IMG/VR virus record: IMGVR_UViG_3300013126_003015
Span: 1-45,729 of that record
Source: a virus
Length of the DNA: 45,729 bases
Direction: 5' to 3' (one strand)
Positions 8,324-16,565 of this stretch are shown piece by piece. Below the pieces are notes generated by a model. It searched no databases. It was not told where the DNA came from and was given only the letters and a program-made list of their open reading frames with translations. The position numbers and the translations under genes are program-made. Each line of letters begins with the position of its first letter. The stretch's first letter is position 1.

Positions 8324-9016
8324 TTAAATCACACCCCTTTTATTTATATCAATATTATAATTATCTAACAATGGTTTTAATTCATAGTTATATTCACTAG
8401 TTATCCATTTACCTTTAACCAGTGCGGTTGCAATATAAGGATACACATTACTATCCCAATGATTACCACCTCGTTTAGGTTCATTGTCATAATGTGACAA
8501 ACCTTTAATATTATTTTTAGACATATAATCCATATATCTTGATGTTTCCAACCATTTCTCTTCGTGTACGTTTTCTAATAGTTGAATATAGTCTTTTGTT
8601 TTCCATATAGATGTTTGCATGGCAAAAACAAATTGATTGTTTGATGAAATTTCATATAATGTTTCACCAACTTTTTCATTAACTTCACCAGATTTAATTA
8701 ACCTAACAAACGAATAATCACTATTTTTTAATACTTCAGTATATTCATTTATTTTTCTAACATTTGCATCAGCATATAAAATAAAATCCTCTTGTAGATA
8801 AATGAAAAATTCAGAGTTAATTTTATTCAATGCGGCAATCCAAACATCAGAATAATTATCACTATCTTTGTAGACATATTGACTATCTTCTGGAAAGTTT
8901 GGTATCAATTCGTTTGTTATAAAAAATATAGGCCATCCTATATGTTTCTGATTTTGTTTTATAAACATTTCCCATAAATCAGAACAATTGCTATGTGTGT
9001 ATACAACTTGTACCAT
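8324..9016 (-). CDS. Putative GT-A-type glycosyltransferase
   Basis: A 230-residue protein. The N-terminal half reads like a Rossmann-type nucleotide-sugar domain and ends with YLQEDFILY (residues 73-81), an acidic motif in the position of the DxD of GT-A enzymes. The second half has a GGNHWDSNVYP segment that could form the acceptor site. I cannot name the family; the class is inferred from this motif and the operon context. Only 1 bp separates its start from the stop of the 9018-9737 gene upstream. Confidence 0.55.
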   Translation of the reverse strand: MVQVVYTHSNCSDLWEMFIKQNQKHIGWPIFFITNELIPNFPEDSQYVYKDSDNYSDVWIAALNKINSEFFIYLQEDFILYADANVRKINEYTEVLKNSDYSFVRLIKSGEVNEKVGETLYEISSNNQFVFAMQTSIWKTKDYIQLLENVHEEKWLETSRYMDYMSKNNIKGLSHYDNEPKRGGNHWDSNVYPYIATALVKGKWITSEYNYELKPLLDNYNIDINKRGVI

Positions 9017-9017
9017 A

Positions 9018-9737
9018 TTAAAAACTAGAAATCATTTTACTGTAAATTGTGTTATTATCCATGTACGGTCTGGTTTTATATCCATGTACAAATTCGTCAA
9101 TAGAAGACCCTACATCAACGTAAGTGTTGTTTGGGTTGTTACGATATAGTTTATCTATAATAATCTCTGAAATCGGTCCGCATGAGATAAAAAACAATTC
9201 ATTTTGTTTGTCACCAACCTCAGCTAATAACATTTCGATAAAACTATCACCACTAATTTCCCAATAGTCAATACAATTATTTGGGAAAGGAATTATTCTA
9301 TTAACTTCAAACGGAAAATTTTCTTTTCTGGCTTTGTAGTTACAAATCAAAGTAACACTTCTCTTTAATGACTTGTATTTGTCAATAGATTTTTGATAAT
9401 TAGCGTTAATCCATAGGTTAACAAAACTTATTTTATCATCATTTTGTTTAATGTTGTTTCTTAAAAAAGAATAATCACCAATATTATCAGTCTTAGATGA
9501 TATTGCATAATAATAATTTTCCTCAGTATGATTTAAACTTTCTCTTAATTCTATACCAACTTTTGTTAACCCAACTGGTGCTGACCATTTATCAACATTG
9601 TACGCTTGTGTTCCTTCTTTAACTGGAATACCATTCATCAACATAACTTCACCATCCGCATATCTGGTAAAGGTGAAATTAACATTGTTTTCTATCATTG
9701 ACCAGAAATAGTCAAAATCAGCATTAAACTTTTCCAT
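9018..9737 (-). CDS. GT-D-fold glycosyltransferase-like protein
   Basis: A 239-residue protein whose N-terminal segment FTFTRYADGEVML (around 21-33) matches the RxxDGE-type signature of the GT-D glycosyltransferase domain (formerly DUF1792). The second half has FFISCGPISEIIID and YVDVGSSID, which fit the Rossmann-like closing strands and final acidic residues of that fold. GT-D enzymes add sugars in serial fashion to glycoproteins, for example serine-rich adhesins, which would suit virion glycoprotein modification; that is inference. The start overlaps the GT2 gene by 14 bp. Confidence 0.65.
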   Translation of the reverse strand: MEKFNADFDYFWSMIENNVNFTFTRYADGEVMLMNGIPVKEGTQAYNVDKWSAPVGLTKVGIELRESLNHTEENYYYAISSKTDNIGDYSFLRNNIKQNDDKISFVNLWINANYQKSIDKYKSLKRSVTLICNYKARKENFPFEVNRIIPFPNNCIDYWEISGDSFIEMLLAEVGDKQNELFFISCGPISEIIIDKLYRNNPNNTYVDVGSSIDEFVHGYKTRPYMDNNTIYSKMISSF

Positions 9738-10455
9738 ATCTAACTAATTTAAAACCTTTTGATATTAATTCTTTATGATATGTATCCATAAGAACTAAAT
9801 TGTTATTATTAAACGATAAAGCATTTTGTTCGGTACCCATTTCCCAACCTTTTAAGCTACCCCATAGTCTTTTGTTATCTTCTGGGTGTGGTGGTACATA
9901 AGTATTTAACCCTAAATATTTTTGAATAGTGTAAGAGAAATGCATGTCTTCGCCTACTGTTGTTAGACCTATTGGTGGTAATTCTCTCCAATAAGCAGCC
10001 AACCATTCACGTTTAAAAAACCATGCATGACCTACAATATCAACTCGTATTGTTTCTGGGTTGTTTATATCGGCCCAACCAAATCTAACATTTGGTCTAT
10101 AGCTGTCTGGTCTATCATAAATCAAACCAACTGTACCTAACAAACCTTCATGTGTCTTCATCGTTTCTAAACAATTCTCAAACCACATATCGCCAGGTAT
10201 AGTATCATCATCAAATATACAAATATATTCAGTTTTAGCGTTTAAAGCATAAGCAAATCTAGCCCAAACACCTAAATTATGATTACAACTAGCAGTAATT
10301 AGACCATCCGTTAATTCTTTATCAAAACCTTCAGTATTATTTTGCCATAACATAATATCTTTAGGTTTTACGGTTTGATTTCTAATAGCTTCAACTTGTT
10401 CTTTTAGAAACTGAGGTCTTTTATAACCATTTAAAATTACAGTAATATCTCCCAT
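9724..10455 (-). CDS. GT2-family glycosyltransferase
   Basis: A 243-residue GT-A enzyme of family 2. It has the opening beta-strand (ITVILNGYKRP), the helix with EQVEAIRNQT, the NHNLGVWARF element and the metal-binding FDDD at 81-84. The later TTVGEDMHFSY segment fits the ED catalytic-base region. It should transfer a nucleotide-activated sugar to an acceptor in the cytoplasm. No membrane segment is seen, so it is soluble. Its start codon shares a base with the stop of the 10455-11414 gene, showing tight coupling to a gene that is not obviously sugar-related. Confidence 0.87.
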   Translation of the reverse strand: MGDITVILNGYKRPQFLKEQVEAIRNQTVKPKDIMLWQNNTEGFDKELTDGLITASCNHNLGVWARFAYALNAKTEYICIFDDDTIPGDMWFENCLETMKTHEGLLGTVGLIYDRPDSYRPNVRFGWADINNPETIRVDIVGHAWFFKREWLAAYWRELPPIGLTTVGEDMHFSYTIQKYLGLNTYVPPHPEDNKRLWGSLKGWEMGTEQNALSFNNNNLVLMDTYHKELISKGFKLVRYGKV

Positions 10456-11414
10456 TATTTTTTAGCTTTTTGTTCGTATTTTTTATCTAATTCAGCCATT
10501 CTATGTGTCTCTAAAATGTCGTTACCATCTGTTTTTATTTTAGCAGTAAATTTGATTATGTAATAACCATTAAATTCAACTATTTTATCAAATGAGATAT
10601 CATCATATTCATATTCTAAAAAGTCATCAGCACCCAATGTTTTATACGTTATAAAATTAACACCATTAAATTCTAACATTGTCGAATTTGTTTTTTCATT
10701 TAGTATTTTTTTAACTTCACTTATGAACAAACGACTAGTTCTATTGTATTCATCTGGATATTTGCTAACATAAAACTCTAATAATTTTTCTGTTTCATTT
10801 ATTGTTCTAACATTCATTTTTAATGTAAAACTTTCCAAATAAAAATTAGGTAATGTATCTCTATTGATGACAATGGGTCTTTCAGCTTTATTAGTCGCAA
10901 AATATTCAACAGAATCAATTATACCATGTGTTGCAACTAAATCACCATTTTCATTTTCACCCATAATTACTTCATCTAACATTGAAATATTTTCATTATC
11001 CATTGCTTGATTACCACCGATAACAATTTCTGAATTATCAACAACCATTTCTAGTTTATATTTATCTGATGGGTCTAATTTCACTTTACTTAATCCAAGT
11101 TTTTTATTTTTCTTTTTAGTTTTCACAATAGGCATACCGTCTTCATCATAACCAACTATTTCAGCGGTTACACCTTCAGATTCTCTTAAAATTTTATAAG
11201 TTCTCCATCTCAAGTCCATAACTTCTTGAGTTATTTCACCATGTTTTAAAGAATCAGCCAATTGACCTTGGGTATGGCGTTGTACTTGATTAACGTCAGA
11301 ACTTAACGTTTCACCATTTTGTCCTAACATGTTTTTTTCAACGTTACCAATAGCTAACGATAACATTGCCATTCTTCTATTTAACCATTTTTTAATACCA
11401 CTAAGCATATTCAA
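10455..11414 (-). CDS. Conserved-looking phage protein of unknown function
   Basis: A 319-residue, highly charged protein with no sugar-enzyme motif. The N-terminal 70 residues are amphipathic (GIKKWLNRRMAMLSLAIGNV, then many Gln and Asn). A KTKKKNKKLGLSK basic stretch follows at about 94-106, and the C-terminal two thirds alternates strands and acidic loops, ending in a Lys-rich helix (RMAELDKKYEQKAKK). The composition resembles a virion or scaffold-associated component more than an enzyme. It is embedded between two glycosyltransferases, with 1-bp and 14-bp overlaps, so it may be a target, carrier or co-factor of the glycosylation. I do not recognise the family. Confidence 0.7.
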   Translation of the reverse strand: MNMLSGIKKWLNRRMAMLSLAIGNVEKNMLGQNGETLSSDVNQVQRHTQGQLADSLKHGEITQEVMDLRWRTYKILRESEGVTAEIVGYDEDGMPIVKTKKKNKKLGLSKVKLDPSDKYKLEMVVDNSEIVIGGNQAMDNENISMLDEVIMGENENGDLVATHGIIDSVEYFATNKAERPIVINRDTLPNFYLESFTLKMNVRTINETEKLLEFYVSKYPDEYNRTSRLFISEVKKILNEKTNSTMLEFNGVNFITYKTLGADDFLEYEYDDISFDKIVEFNGYYIIKFTAKIKTDGNDILETHRMAELDKKYEQKAKK

Positions 11415-12237
11415 ATTCGTTTATTATTTTTCCTATTTTATTTATATTATTTTCAGTTTGCATTCTTAGAAACTCAATTAATTCCAAACCTTTCATTTCA
11501 AAATAACCTTCCAAAGAAGCACCATAATTTCTAGTCGTTATAACATCTAACCCTAGACATTTAGCCTCAACTACTAGTCTACAAAAAGTTTCTCTAGCAA
11601 TAGGGAAAAACACTAGTGTCGAACATTGAGCTAGTTTACTTAAAAAATCTTCTCTTCTTTCTTGATTTTCAACTAACTCAAAGTCTAATCCGTTTTGAGT
11701 ACAATAATCAATACTTCCTTGCGTATTTTTAATCCAATTGTTAGTCGCATATATTGCATTTTTACCGTTTTTTTCTGGGTTTGCTTCTAATATTGTTTCT
11801 AACAATTTTAAATCTTTCTCAGACCAAATAGATGAGTGAAGATTTACAAAATTAGCTTTAACATCATTTGTTTTGTAAACCCTTTGATGGTCATTTGTTT
11901 GAACAAACACAGCTTTAGCGTTTTCATATAAATCATAGTTGATTCTTTCATTAACTGGAATAATTGAATCTGGCCATCGCCATGGATGTCTGGAATGACA
12001 AATTTTATAATCATGTTCCATTATAACATAATTTAAACTAGGTATTTGTCTAACTAAATTAGGTCGCATTAATGATATATTTGAAATGATATAAAAAGCA
12101 TTTGGGTCAAATGATGTAACTTGTTGAGAGTATTCAAACTCAAAACCAAAACGTTCAATAAGCACAGCGTTAACCCATTCTGAACCACCATGTGCCACTT
12201 CTTTAGTTGTAAAATCAGATATTAAAATTTTTCTCAT
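11401..12237 (-). CDS. GT4-like (GT-B fold) glycosyltransferase
   Basis: A 278-residue protein. The N terminus has a Gly-rich loop (KEVAHGGSEWVN, 12-23) typical of the acceptor domain of GT4 enzymes. The C-terminal half carries FFPIARETFCRLVVEAKCLG (211-230), the E-x7-E motif that binds the nucleotide sugar, followed by a ITTRNYGA segment. It is shorter than the usual 350-400 residues. It overlaps the 12234-12971 gene by 4 bp. The donor sugar cannot be told from sequence. Confidence 0.8.
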   Translation of the reverse strand: MRKILISDFTTKEVAHGGSEWVNAVLIERFGFEFEYSQQVTSFDPNAFYIISNISLMRPNLVRQIPSLNYVIMEHDYKICHSRHPWRWPDSIIPVNERINYDLYENAKAVFVQTNDHQRVYKTNDVKANFVNLHSSIWSEKDLKLLETILEANPEKNGKNAIYATNNWIKNTQGSIDYCTQNGLDFELVENQERREDFLSKLAQCSTLVFFPIARETFCRLVVEAKCLGLDVITTRNYGASLEGYFEMKGLELIEFLRMQTENNINKIGKIINEFEYA

Positions 12238-12971
12238 ATAACTTGTATGTTTTCAGTTAATAATTTATTCATATATTCATAAGGAACATTAAAATAATGC
12301 TCACCAAATTTATGTTGTTTGTTAAATTCACTTAAACGTTCAACTCTGCTTTTATAAATGTTTTCAACATATTCAACACCTAAAAATTTGTAGTGTAATA
12401 ATTTAAGTTCTGGGCTAATCGAATATTTAGCATTGTTACAACTAAATGAATGACCACCAATACCATACTGAACATCTAACTTAGGGTTAAATATAATATT
12501 CTTACAAAAAGGTGCGTAAACTTCAGAACCAGTTTTTACTTTTGTTGTGATTAATTCACCATCGTATTCTGGAAATGTTTCACTAACCATATCATGACCG
12601 TTAACTCTAGGAACAGTTATACCGTTTTCTTTGTAATAAGTTAACTTTTCTATTAATTTAGAATGATATAGAATTTCATCACAATCACAAACAATAACCC
12701 AATCAGCGTTTCGGCTATATTGTTTATATGCATTAGATTTAATGTTGATATAATTCATTTCATTGATTTCACCATTGCTATCCCATTTAATCACCTCAAC
12801 TTTTGGATATTTAGCATATATCTCATCTGAACCATCGGTTGACATGTTGTCATATATGTAAATTTTTTCACATATTTTTGAGTAATAATCTAATGTGAAT
12901 GGTAATATTTTTTCTTCGTTAAAGGCTAATATGTGTGCATGTATAATCATATTTCTAGAATTTGTTTCCAT
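12234..12971 (-). CDS. GT2-like glycosyltransferase
   Basis: A 245-residue GT-A enzyme: an opening strand with AHILAFNEEKILPF, the DNMSTDGS loop at 41-48, and the DCDE metal-binding motif at 96-99 preceded by WVIV. This arrangement is that of the 'glycosyltransferase family 92 / GT2-like' group, which often acts in surface glycan assembly. The C-terminal third has a LLHYKFLG segment usual in this group. The ATG at 12971 lies inside the coding end of the 12947-13732 gene (25-bp overlap); an internal ATG at residue 8 (MIIHAH) would shorten this overlap and fits the family start better. Confidence 0.82.
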   Translation of the reverse strand: METNSRNMIIHAHILAFNEEKILPFTLDYYSKICEKIYIYDNMSTDGSDEIYAKYPKVEVIKWDSNGEINEMNYINIKSNAYKQYSRNADWVIVCDCDEILYHSKLIEKLTYYKENGITVPRVNGHDMVSETFPEYDGELITTKVKTGSEVYAPFCKNIIFNPKLDVQYGIGGHSFSCNNAKYSISPELKLLHYKFLGVEYVENIYKSRVERLSEFNKQHKFGEHYFNVPYEYMNKLLTENIQVI

Positions 12972-13732
12972 AAGTTTATTATTTCTTCGTTTGATAACGT
13001 AGATACTTTATTGTTTGTTTCTTCATTACCGAAGAATTTAGTGTTTGTTAACCAACATTCATCTTTAACAAGACAAGCAACTTCACCTTTTGATGAATGA
13101 TACACTCTTCCAATAGAGTTATACATTTCTTGTTTGTTTGTACTGAACCCTACTATTTCAATATCATCATTAAGTAACGGTTTAACATATTTTTCATAAT
13201 AAGCGTTATCACCTACATGACCAAATATTTTAATTTTCTTACATCCGTCTGCTAATGCTCTTTGTATTGATACGTGAGTCTGTTTTCTGTCTTCTATACT
13301 ACCAATGATACCAGCAATTAAATCCAATTCTTCCTTATCGATAGGTTTTAAATCTGGTTTTAAGTTTGGTATTATTGTAAAATCACCTTGATAAGCATTG
13401 TGATACTCTCTATGGGCATCGTGTAAGAATATGGCAGTGTCCCAATACTGTTTTATTTCACCTACTTTAAACCACCATTTTTCATGACAGCTAAGTATTA
13501 CTTTTTTAGCGTTAGGTCTGTTTGGTAATTGTAAGAAATGACAAATTAAAATGTCATTTGGGTCAACTATAAATCCGTTATCTAATAACCCAGATTTACA
13601 TTTATCTAAATGCCAAGAATGTGGCCCATAAAAGGTGGTATCTATACCATGTTTATTTAGTTCATTGGTTAAATCAATAAACGCAGAAGTAGAACCACCC
13701 TTTTCAGAATATCCAGATACAATTTTAACCAT
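12947..13732 (-). CDS. GT4-like glycosyltransferase
   Basis: A 261-residue protein with a GT-B style N terminus: MVKIVSGYSEKGGSTSAF has the Gly-rich acceptor loop, followed by LTNELNKHGIDTTFYGPHSWH. Near the middle IAGIIGSIEDRKQTHVSIQRA fits the start of the donor domain, and KIKIFGHVGD and EIVGFSTNKQEMYNSIGRVYH fit the later strands. The terminal E-x7-E motif is not well kept (SSKGEVACLVKDECW), so donor binding may be atypical. Its ATG shares one base with the stop of the 13732-14919 gene. Confidence 0.72.
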   Translation of the reverse strand: MVKIVSGYSEKGGSTSAFIDLTNELNKHGIDTTFYGPHSWHLDKCKSGLLDNGFIVDPNDILICHFLQLPNRPNAKKVILSCHEKWWFKVGEIKQYWDTAIFLHDAHREYHNAYQGDFTIIPNLKPDLKPIDKEELDLIAGIIGSIEDRKQTHVSIQRALADGCKKIKIFGHVGDNAYYEKYVKPLLNDDIEIVGFSTNKQEMYNSIGRVYHSSKGEVACLVKDECWLTNTKFFGNEETNNKVSTLSNEEIINLWKQILEI

Positions 13733-14919
13733 TATATTACGTTAAGATATTCTTTGATAACACCGTTTATTTCTAAATTAGAAACCTCGTTTGCATCATT
13801 AGACATTGTTATAGTTGTTTTCACTAATGGATTGTCATCACTAGCCACAAATAAAGCATTATGAAACTTTGTATTAACGATACTAGAACCGTTATACAAT
13901 CTATCCATATGTGCAATTATCTCATCATCAAATGTGTGAATTACATCAAATTTGTAATCTTTTACTTTGTATAACGTGTTTGGTTGTGACGGTGCTGGTC
14001 CATTTGGTGTGTTTATCGTCCATTTACCATCACCCAAGGCAAAACCTGGGGGTTGTTGGATGGCAGCTAGGTTTATACCGACTCTTTTAGCTTGAGTTGG
14101 TAACTTACCAGCAATGTTGGAACAGATAGTCACATCATGATTTTCACTTTTTAATTTTTTAGCAAATTCCAAAATGAGTTTACTCTTAGGATTATTGTCA
14201 TCAAAATTCAAAGCAGTAATCATTAATTTTAAACGCTCACCTTTTCTAAGTGTTTTTTTCAAACTAACTGGTAATTCATCTTTATATTTTTCAACAAATT
14301 TTTGTCTATTACTTTCCCATTGTTCGTTGGTCATACCAATTGATTGGTGATTAACTCTAATCAAAGTTGTTACACCAACTTTAACTCCAGATAAATGATT
14401 ATCAAAACAAAAACTAATATCGTAAAAATGGAATCCTTCAAACTCTTCATTGAATTTGTTTTTGATTCTATCTTTATTTATAGCAAAGAATAAACCATCA
14501 ACAATAACAGTTTCTTCAATTGTTTGTCCTAAATCATCTGAATAAGATGACAACCATGATTTACCTTCATGTGTATGAGCAACCCTACCATACATCTTTC
14601 TAGGGTTATCCCACCATCTACCGCTGCTTGGCATTTCTTTTGTACCAGCAACTCCAATGATACCATATTCTGGGTTTTTATCAAATAATTTAATTAATTT
14701 GTTACCCCATTGTTTAGTTTCGATTGTTATATCATCGTGACAAAAAACAACAATACTGTTTGTCGCTTTTTTTAAACCTTTATTATAAGATTTAGTTAGT
14801 GATTCACCTTTGTTAACTATTTCTATCACTTCAATGTGTTTATGTAACCCAGAACCTTTTATTAAATGTTCTTTATGTGTTGGGTTAGATTCTCTGGTAC
14901 AATATACTACTGTTATCAT
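13732..14919 (-). CDS. GT2 glycosyltransferase with extra C-terminal half-domain
   Basis: A 395-residue protein with two parts. Residues 1-228 form a GT-A domain: YCTRESNPTHKEHL opening, NKGESLTKSYNKGL, the metal-binding HDD at 61-63, IIGVAGTKEMPSSG, DGLFFA at 141-146 and HFYD at 164-167. This is the pattern of bacterial GT2 enzymes that recognise a long acceptor. From about 229 a second unit begins (LKLMITALNFDDNNPKSKLI) that looks like the N-terminal half of a GT4 acceptor domain, with KFDVIHTFDDE near 325, but no donor half follows. The second unit may be a degenerate binding module. It overlaps the 14916-15182 gene by 4 bp. Confidence 0.82.
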   Translation of the reverse strand: MITVVYCTRESNPTHKEHLIKGSGLHKHIEVIEIVNKGESLTKSYNKGLKKATNSIVVFCHDDITIETKQWGNKLIKLFDKNPEYGIIGVAGTKEMPSSGRWWDNPRKMYGRVAHTHEGKSWLSSYSDDLGQTIEETVIVDGLFFAINKDRIKNKFNEEFEGFHFYDISFCFDNHLSGVKVGVTTLIRVNHQSIGMTNEQWESNRQKFVEKYKDELPVSLKKTLRKGERLKLMITALNFDDNNPKSKLILEFAKKLKSENHDVTICSNIAGKLPTQAKRVGINLAAIQQPPGFALGDGKWTINTPNGPAPSQPNTLYKVKDYKFDVIHTFDDEIIAHMDRLYNGSSIVNTKFHNALFVASDDNPLVKTTITMSNDANEVSNLEINGVIKEYLNVI

Positions 14920-15182
14920 TCTCTATTTAAATTATATTTTGTTACAAAATCTTCGTAACTTATTTCTTCTGATGTATTATTACTAAATGCTACATTTGTA
15001 GTATATAACACTAAACCTTCAGTAGACAAATCTATTGAAGGTTCTAACGTATCTACAGCTGGTCTATTGTATACCCAGTGATTTTCATCATCTGATTTAC
15101 AAATAAACCTACCACCAAAAATACCAGCAGTTGAAGCGTGGTTTTTTAATTTTTCTATAAAATCTTGTTTCGTCATTTTCAA
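14916..15182 (-). CDS. Small protein of unknown function, first gene of glycan operon
   Basis: An 88-residue soluble protein beginning MKMTKQDFIEKLKNHASTAG, with one GIFGGRFICK strand-like segment and an acidic C terminus (SYEDFVTKYNLNRE). No motif is recognised. It is the promoter-proximal gene of the leftward operon and overlaps the GT2 gene by 4 bp, so it will be translated with it. A second ATG two codons in (MTKQDF) is an equally good start. Confidence 0.65.
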   Translation of the reverse strand: MKMTKQDFIEKLKNHASTAGIFGGRFICKSDDENHWVYNRPAVDTLEPSIDLSTEGLVLYTTNVAFSNNTSEEISYEDFVTKYNLNRE

Positions 15183-15201
15183 TTATTTTGTTTTATTACA
15201 A

Positions 15202-15232
15202 CAAATATATGGATTTATATTTGATTTGTCAA
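15202..15232 (-). promoter_or_regulatory. Host-type (Bacteroidetes) promoter for glycan operon
   Basis: On the minus strand TTG (15232-15230), a 20-nt spacer and TATATTTG (15209-15202) match the Bacteroidetes -33 TTTG / -7 TAnnTTTG promoter layout. It lies 19 bp upstream of the ATG at 15182 and points into the glycan cassette. It is one of four such sites here with the same 20-nt spacing. Use by the host sigma factor, probably early in infection, is inferred. Confidence 0.7.
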
Positions 15233-15253
15233 GGTTTTCACTAATTATCATTA

Positions 15254-15266
15254 TATTTATAAACAA
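15254..15266 (+). promoter_or_regulatory. Variant phage-type motif before GIY-YIG gene
   Basis: TATTTATAAACAA lies 23 nt before the ATG at 15290. It shares TATTTATAA with the phage-type motif but lacks the final TAAAA and is further from the start. A small CCAC-TTC-GTGG hairpin (15269-15279) lies between motif and ATG and could limit translation, as hairpins do for some T4 homing endonucleases. Weak. Confidence 0.3.
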
Positions 15267-15289
15267 ATCCACTTCGTGGTCGTTAAATT

Positions 15290-15994
15290 ATGGTAATATA
15301 TAAAACAACAAATTTGATTAATGGTAAAATTTACGTTGGTCAAGACTCAAAAAATAACCCGAAATATTTAGGTTCTGGTAAAATTTTAAAATACGCATTA
15401 AAGAAATACGGATTAGAAAATTTTAAAAAAGAAATATTAGAATATTGTAAAACTATTGATGAATTAAATGAAAGAGAAAAATATTGGATATATGAATTAA
15501 GTAGTACAAACAAAGATATTGGTTACAATGTAGGGTTTGGAGGTCAATCTGGTTGGATGTTAGGGTTAAAACATTCTGAAGATACAAAGTTAAATTATTC
15601 TATAAATAGAAAAGGAAAACTAATAGGTAAAAAAAACGGTATGTATGGTAAAAAACATTCTGATGAGTCTAAAAATAAAATGAGTAACCCAAAATTTGGT
15701 CAAGATAATGGTATGTATGGTAAAAAACATTCTGAGGAAACTAAAAAGAAAATGAGTGATAAATTAATTGGTGATAGTAACCCATTTTATGGTAAAAAAC
15801 ATTCTGAGGAAACTAAACAAAAGATGAGTGAAACTGCTAAAAAAAGAAAATGGTCACCTACAAGTAAAAAGGTAAGTGTAGGTGACCTAATCTTTGATAG
15901 TGCGACTGAAGCCGCTAGGTGTTTTAATATATCAGTAGGGACCGCTAGCTATAGGTGTAGAAATAATATTAAAAACTGGTCTTGGATTATTTGA
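15290..15994 (+). CDS. GIY-YIG homing endonuclease
   Basis: A 234-residue free-standing homing endonuclease. Residues 1-85 are the GIY-YIG nuclease (IYK at 3-5, YVG at 15-17, the EREKYWI helix at 61-67 and GYNVGFGG). Three NUMOD3 DNA-binding repeats follow, each with YGKKHS(D/E)E: 113-132, 137-156 and 161-180. A NUMOD1-type helix-turn-helix (KKVSVGDLIFDSATEAARCF) covers 193-226. Such enzymes cut a cognate site in related phages lacking the gene and so spread. All domains are intact. It stands on the opposite strand to its neighbours and its last 8 bp overlap the dUTPase 3' end, so the insertion is probably linked to the dUTPase or the glycan operon. Confidence 0.93.
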   Translation: MVIYKTTNLINGKIYVGQDSKNNPKYLGSGKILKYALKKYGLENFKKEILEYCKTIDELNEREKYWIYELSSTNKDIGYNVGFGGQSGWMLGLKHSEDTKLNYSINRKGKLIGKKNGMYGKKHSDESKNKMSNPKFGQDNGMYGKKHSEETKKKMSDKLIGDSNPFYGKKHSEETKQKMSETAKKRKWSPTSKKVSVGDLIFDSATEAARCFNISVGTASYRCRNNIKNWSWII

Positions 15995-16565
15995 TACCAG
16001 TACTACCATAACCACCAGTACCTCTTTCTGTATTTATTTCTATTTTATCGACTTTATTTAATTTTATAAAGTTTTTAGAAATCACTGAAGCTACAATTGC
16101 TTGGGCAATTCTATCCCCACCATTGATTGTAAATGCGTTATCGCTATGGTTAATTAATATTACACCTATTTCTCCTCTGTAATCTGAATCTATGGTTCCT
16201 GGTGAATTTAAAACTGTGACACCATATTTGGCAGCGAGACTGCTACGAGGACGAATTTGAATTTCAAAATTTTCTGGAATTTCAAAATATAAACCAGTTG
16301 GTATAATTCTAACACCTTTTGGGTGTATAGTTACTGGTGAATCTAAATTTGCTCTTAAATCAAACCCAGAAGAACCAGCTGTTGCGTACTCTGGGTCTGG
16401 GTTATTAGATTCATTTTTAAAATTGAAAGATAGTTTATGAGCATCTGGATTATCCACGATTGTCATAGTGTTAAATTCTTTATTAAAATCATCTTGAGTA
16501 TAACCACTATCTGGTTCATTCATCAAAAGGATTTTTTCTTTCATTTTTGTTAATAAGTCTTGCAT
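15987..16565 (-). CDS. dut: dUTPase
   Basis: A 192-residue trimeric-type dUTPase with motif 1 AGSSGFDLRA at 63-72, motif 2 RPRSSLAAK at 105-113, motif 3 GTIDSDYRGEIGV at 123-135 and the C-terminal motif 5 RGTGGYGSTG at 181-190. It hydrolyses dUTP to dUMP and pyrophosphate, keeping uracil out of DNA and feeding dTMP synthesis. It has about 45 extra residues at the N terminus (acidic, TQDDFNKEFN) compared with the 150-residue family norm. It is encoded directly after the HD-domain protein with a shared base (16565), under the host-type promoter at 17159-17189. Confidence 0.96.
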   Translation of the reverse strand: MQDLLTKMKEKILLMNEPDSGYTQDDFNKEFNTMTIVDNPDAHKLSFNFKNESNNPDPEYATAGSSGFDLRANLDSPVTIHPKGVRIIPTGLYFEIPENFEIQIRPRSSLAAKYGVTVLNSPGTIDSDYRGEIGVILINHSDNAFTINGGDRIAQAIVASVISKNFIKLNKVDKIEINTERGTGGYGSTGIK

